From contig NZ_SJEW01000048.1 of the NCBI RefSeq assembly GCF_005930475.1, positions 1-37,689 of the forward strand: a DNA stretch of 37,689 nucleotides, given 5' to 3'. A program made the position numbers and the translations under genes. This DNA comes from Modestobacter altitudinis (GTDB lineage: Bacteria > Actinomycetota > Actinomycetes > Mycobacteriales > Geodermatophilaceae). Below are positions 35,241 to 37,689 of the stretch, one piece after another; the stretch's first letter is position 1; every line of letters starts with the position of its first letter. The notes below the pieces were generated by a model, which worked only from the letters and a program-made list of their open reading frames with translations, had not been told where the DNA came from and searched no databases.

Positions 35241-37124
35241 TCATCGACCGCCGGGCGGCGTCACGAGCGCGTCGGGGTCGGCCGCCCGGGTGTAGCCGAT
35301 CAGCAGGCCACCGTCGACGTCGGCGACCCGGTCGGGCAGGAACGGCTCCTGCTGCGCGTCCAGCCAGCGGCGCAGCCGCGTGCCGGCGGCCGGGTCGTCG
35401 GCCAGCGGGCGTCCGCCGACCGAGCCGAGCACGACCCGGCGGAGCGCGGCGTCGGCGGGTTCGCCGGGCACCGCCGGCAGGTCCACCAGCTCGAGACCGT
35501 CCTGGGCGCCGATCGAGGCGAGCAGCGTGAGCAGCCGTGGGTCGACCTGCCCGGCGGCCATCCGGTCGGCGTCGGCGGTCGGCACCGCGACGGTCGGGTT
35601 GGCCAGCAGGGCGGCGGCCAGGTCCCGGCGGGCGGTGAGCTGCTGGGGGGTCGGCGGCACCACCTGCGGGTCGACCACCGCGAGGTCGCCGAACCGGGCG
35701 ACGACCGGGCCACCCGCGTCCGACGCTCCCTGCCGCACCTGCAGCACCTGGCCCTCCGCCCCGGTCGACGCGGTCCCCGGGGCGTCGCCGCTGGCGCGGA
35801 CCCGGGCCGGGTCGGCGCCGGCGTGCACCAGCTCGGCCGCCAGCCGGGGCGAGGTGCGCAGGACGGCGCCGTCCGGCAGCTGCTCCGCCGACCAGCCGAC
35901 GAGGTCCCGGGTGGCCGCGGCACCGAAGTCGTCGGACCGCGTCCTGGCCAGGTCCGCCGCGGCGGCCGTCCCGGCGCCCAGCAGCAGCACCCCGGCGACG
36001 ACGCCGACCGCCAGCAGCGCCCGCGGTCGTCCCCGCAGCGCGGGGGCGGAGACGGCCTCCGCGCTTGCCGCGGCGAGCGCGCCGAGGAGCAGGGCGCCCA
36101 GCGGCAGGCAGAGCAGCAGCGCCGGCAGCCGGCCGGACGGCGGGGCCACGGCCAGCAGCGCGGTGGCCACCAGGGCCGCACCGGCGGCCCGGGACCTCGG
36201 CAGCCGCCAGACGGCCGCCAGGCCCACCGCGACGAGGACGGCGGTGACCACGACCAACCGGGTCGGCGTCCCACCCCAACGCTGCGGGTCCGCGACCTGC
36301 GGGTCCCACCGCTGCACCAGCACCCGCAGCAGGCCGAGCAGCACGACGCCGGCCAGCGCCGCGCGGATCCGCCGACCCGGGGTGCGGGCGGCGAGGACCA
36401 TCGCGGCGGTCCCGCCCGCGGTCAGCAGCAGCAGGGCGTCCGGGGCCAGCAGCACCGCCAGCACCGCGGCGAGGACGGTGAGCACGGGCAGGACGGCGGG
36501 TGGTCGCCGGCTCGTCGACGCCCAGCCGGCGACCCAGCCGGCGAGCACGAGCCAGCCGACGGCGAAGGCCGCGGGGGTGGCCGTCGCGTGCAGGGAGGCG
36601 AACACCGGCAGCGCCCCGAGGGCGAGGACGCCGACGGCGCACGCCCCGTGGGGGACGTCGAGCCGGTGGGCGGTGCGCCAGAGCAGCACCGCCGCGCCGA
36701 GCAGGAGCACCAGCAGCAGCTCGCGCTCGGCACCGACGAGGGTGGCGTGGCGCTGGAAGGCACGGGTCACCGTGGCGTAGACCGCGGTGTGCAGGGCACC
36801 GAGGCCCGCGGGGGAGAGCGCGTCCGGTCCGCTCACCCCGCGGAGCAGGGCCGCGGCCGGCCCGGCGAGCGCGCCGTCCTCGGGCAGCGTGCTGCCGCGC
36901 AGGCCCCGGGCGGCGACCAGCCCGACCACGACCAGGGCGGCCAGCGGCCAGAGCACCCCGCTGCGGTCGCTGCCGTTGCGGGTGGGGACCGTCGCCGCGG
37001 CCCGGTGCCGCCCCGGGACGGTCGGCGGGCCGGAGACCGCCGCGGGGGACCGGTCGTCGGGAGCTGCGGCGTGCGCGCCGTGGGTCGCCGTCGGCGGTGT
37101 CCGGAGCGCCGGGGACTCGGACAC
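35241..37124 (-). CDS. Polytopic membrane protein, GT-C glycosyltransferase-like
   Basis: A 627-aa protein with about 10-12 membrane helices between residues 50 and 400, and a soluble C-terminal domain of about 210 residues (from RTRSDDFGAAATRDLVGWSA). An acidic pair (LPEDGALAG) lies in the first external loop after the first helix, where GT-C enzymes keep their catalytic acid. The helix ELLLVLLLGAAVLLWRTAHR and the loop after it also resemble that superfamily. No closer family is recognised, and the donor and acceptor are unknown. GTG 37124 with GGGAGGAG about 8 bases upstream is the chosen start. The frame upstream of it is low-complexity Arg/Pro and likely non-coding. Its stop touches the DUF4397 gene. 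Confidence 0.7.
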   Translation of the reverse strand: MSESPALRTPPTATHGAHAAAPDDRSPAAVSGPPTVPGRHRAAATVPTRNGSDRSGVLWPLAALVVVGLVAARGLRGSTLPEDGALAGPAAALLRGVSGPDALSPAGLGALHTAVYATVTRAFQRHATLVGAERELLLVLLLGAAVLLWRTAHRLDVPHGACAVGVLALGALPVFASLHATATPAAFAVGWLVLAGWVAGWASTSRRPPAVLPVLTVLAAVLAVLLAPDALLLLTAGGTAAMVLAARTPGRRIRAALAGVVLLGLLRVLVQRWDPQVADPQRWGGTPTRLVVVTAVLVAVGLAAVWRLPRSRAAGAALVATALLAVAPPSGRLPALLLCLPLGALLLGALAAASAEAVSAPALRGRPRALLAVGVVAGVLLLGAGTAAAADLARTRSDDFGAAATRDLVGWSAEQLPDGAVLRTSPRLAAELVHAGADPARVRASGDAPGTASTGAEGQVLQVRQGASDAGGPVVARFGDLAVVDPQVVPPTPQQLTARRDLAAALLANPTVAVPTADADRMAAGQVDPRLLTLLASIGAQDGLELVDLPAVPGEPADAALRRVVLGSVGGRPLADDPAAGTRLRRWLDAQQEPFLPDRVADVDGGLLIGYTRAADPDALVTPPGGR

Positions 37125-37277
37125 GGTGCTGCTCCTCCCGCGACTCGGCGTCGGCCCTGGCCCGGAGCCGCCGGGGGCGGGCGGTCCCACGCACCGGCAG
37201 GCTCCGCTCCGGGGCCACCCGACTACCGTCAGCGACCGACCCTGGCACGTCCGCCCGGCCACGGCCACCGGGGACGA

Positions 37278-37310
37278 CGACGGCCCCACCCGGAGCGGAG
37301 GGGGCCGTCG
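37278..37310 (-). terminator. Hairpin after the Pro/Gln-rich gene
   Basis: CGACGGCCCC (37278-37287) pairs perfectly over 10 bp with GGGGCCGTCG (37301-37310), with a 13-base loop. It lies about 20 bases after the stop of the minus-strand gene that runs off the window. No T-run is present. The rest of the 205-base gap (37125-37329) shows no gene. Confidence 0.55.
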
Positions 37311-37329
37311 GCGCCGGACGAGGAGCGGG

Positions 37330-37689
37330 TCAGCCCTGGCTCGGGGGCACCTGGCCGCGCTGACCGGCCGGGACCGGCGGGGTGGTCGGCTCCGAAGCCC
37401 GGGTCGCCGGCGCTCGGGTCGGCAGCGGCGGGGTCTGCCGCGGCCCCGGCTGGGGGCGCTGCTGGACCTGGCCGGGCTGGACCGCCGCCTGCTGGGCCGT
37501 CGTAGGGTGCGCCGGGGGAGGCGTCCGCACCTGGCGCGGCGGCTGCACGGCGCCCTGCTCACCGGTCGCCGCGACTGCCTGGGCAGCAGGGCGGGGAGCG
37601 TTCTGCGGAGCCTGCTGGGGCGCGGGCTGGGGCGCGTGGCCGTTCGCCGGGAGCCGGACCGCCTGGGTCTGGGTGACCGAGGGCTGGGG
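37330..37689 (-). CDS. C-terminus of a Pro/Gln-rich protein, partial
   Basis: The last 119 residues of a protein whose start lies beyond the window. The segment is low-complexity: Pro, Gln, Ala and Thr with scattered Arg, including AVRLPANGHAPQPAPQQAP, VQPGQVQQRPQPGPRQTPP and the end GQRGQVPPSQG. No domain is visible. Such tails occur on actinobacterial secreted, membrane or regulatory proteins, so no function can be given. The frame is open through the window edge, and GTG 37548 is only an internal codon. Confidence 0.65.
   Translation of the reverse strand, partial: PQPSVTQTQAVRLPANGHAPQPAPQQAPQNAPRPAAQAVAATGEQGAVQPPRQVRTPPPAHPTTAQQAAVQPGQVQQRPQPGPRQTPPLPTRAPATRASEPTTPPVPAGQRGQVPPSQG

Noticed and set aside
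37125-37562. Upstream extension of the GT-C-like protein to 37562
   Set aside because: The extra residues are Arg/Pro-rich low complexity and overlap the terminal part of the Pro/Gln-rich gene. GTG 37124 has a good ribosome binding site.

Overview
This is a very GC-rich stretch (heavy G/C at third codon positions, frequent GTG starts, many 4-base start/stop overlaps) of core chromosome from an actinobacterium. The gene order argS-lysA-hom-thrC-thrB-rho-rpmE-prfA-prmC-sua5-glyA-wecA-atp-murA, the Streptomyces-type long delta subunit (276 aa), NucS, the Asp-type MurA and the low-complexity N-terminal region of Rho all point to Actinobacteria. The overall flavour suggests the Geodermatophilaceae (Blastococcus/Modestobacter/Geodermatophilus), which is an inference from memory and not a database result. 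No tRNA, rRNA, CRISPR array, prophage or insertion sequence was seen.

Positions 1-6658 hold argS and the aspartate-family biosynthesis genes: lysA and hom overlap head-to-tail behind argS, and thrC-thrB follow behind their own likely promoter. Positions 6659-12377 hold a gene-expression block: rho (interrupted by an in-frame TAG in its linker), rpmE, prfA, prmC and a Sua5/TsaC-type tRNA t6A gene. Positions 12378-15755 hold glyA behind a long hairpin-bearing leader, a WecA/TagO-type undecaprenyl-phosphate sugar-phosphate transferase, and a small AtpI-like membrane protein.

Positions 15756-24403 hold the F1Fo ATP synthase genes atpZ(I)-B-E-F-H-A-G-D, then a perfect 15-bp hairpin terminator and a small orphan reading frame, and only then atpC and a DUF2550 gene. 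The usual atpD-atpC adjacency is therefore broken. Intercistronic hairpins lie before atpE and before atpD.

Positions 24404-33641 are a mixed region. A divergent pair (PduO-type cobalamin adenosyltransferase and MurA) shares a short intergenic space with back-to-back leaderless-type promoters. Then come a DUF2007-like membrane protein, a Gfo/Idh/MocA oxidoreductase, a GAF-EAL cyclic-di-GMP phosphodiesterase and a DUF2071 protein on the minus strand, followed on the plus strand by an enoyl-CoA hydratase-family protein, the mismatch endonuclease NucS, a duplicated 3-hydroxyacyl-CoA dehydrogenase and a small Cys/His protein.

Positions 33635-37689 are on the minus strand and look like a cell-surface cassette: a polytopic GT-C-like membrane protein, a secreted DUF4397 protein with a sortase-substrate-like C-terminus, and a class F sortase. 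The window closes inside the C-terminus of a Pro/Gln-rich protein. The strongest leads for follow-up are the amber codon inside rho, the terminator and orphan gene that separate atpC from the rest of the ATP synthase operon, and the sortase/DUF4397/GT-C cassette with no canonical LPxTG motif.
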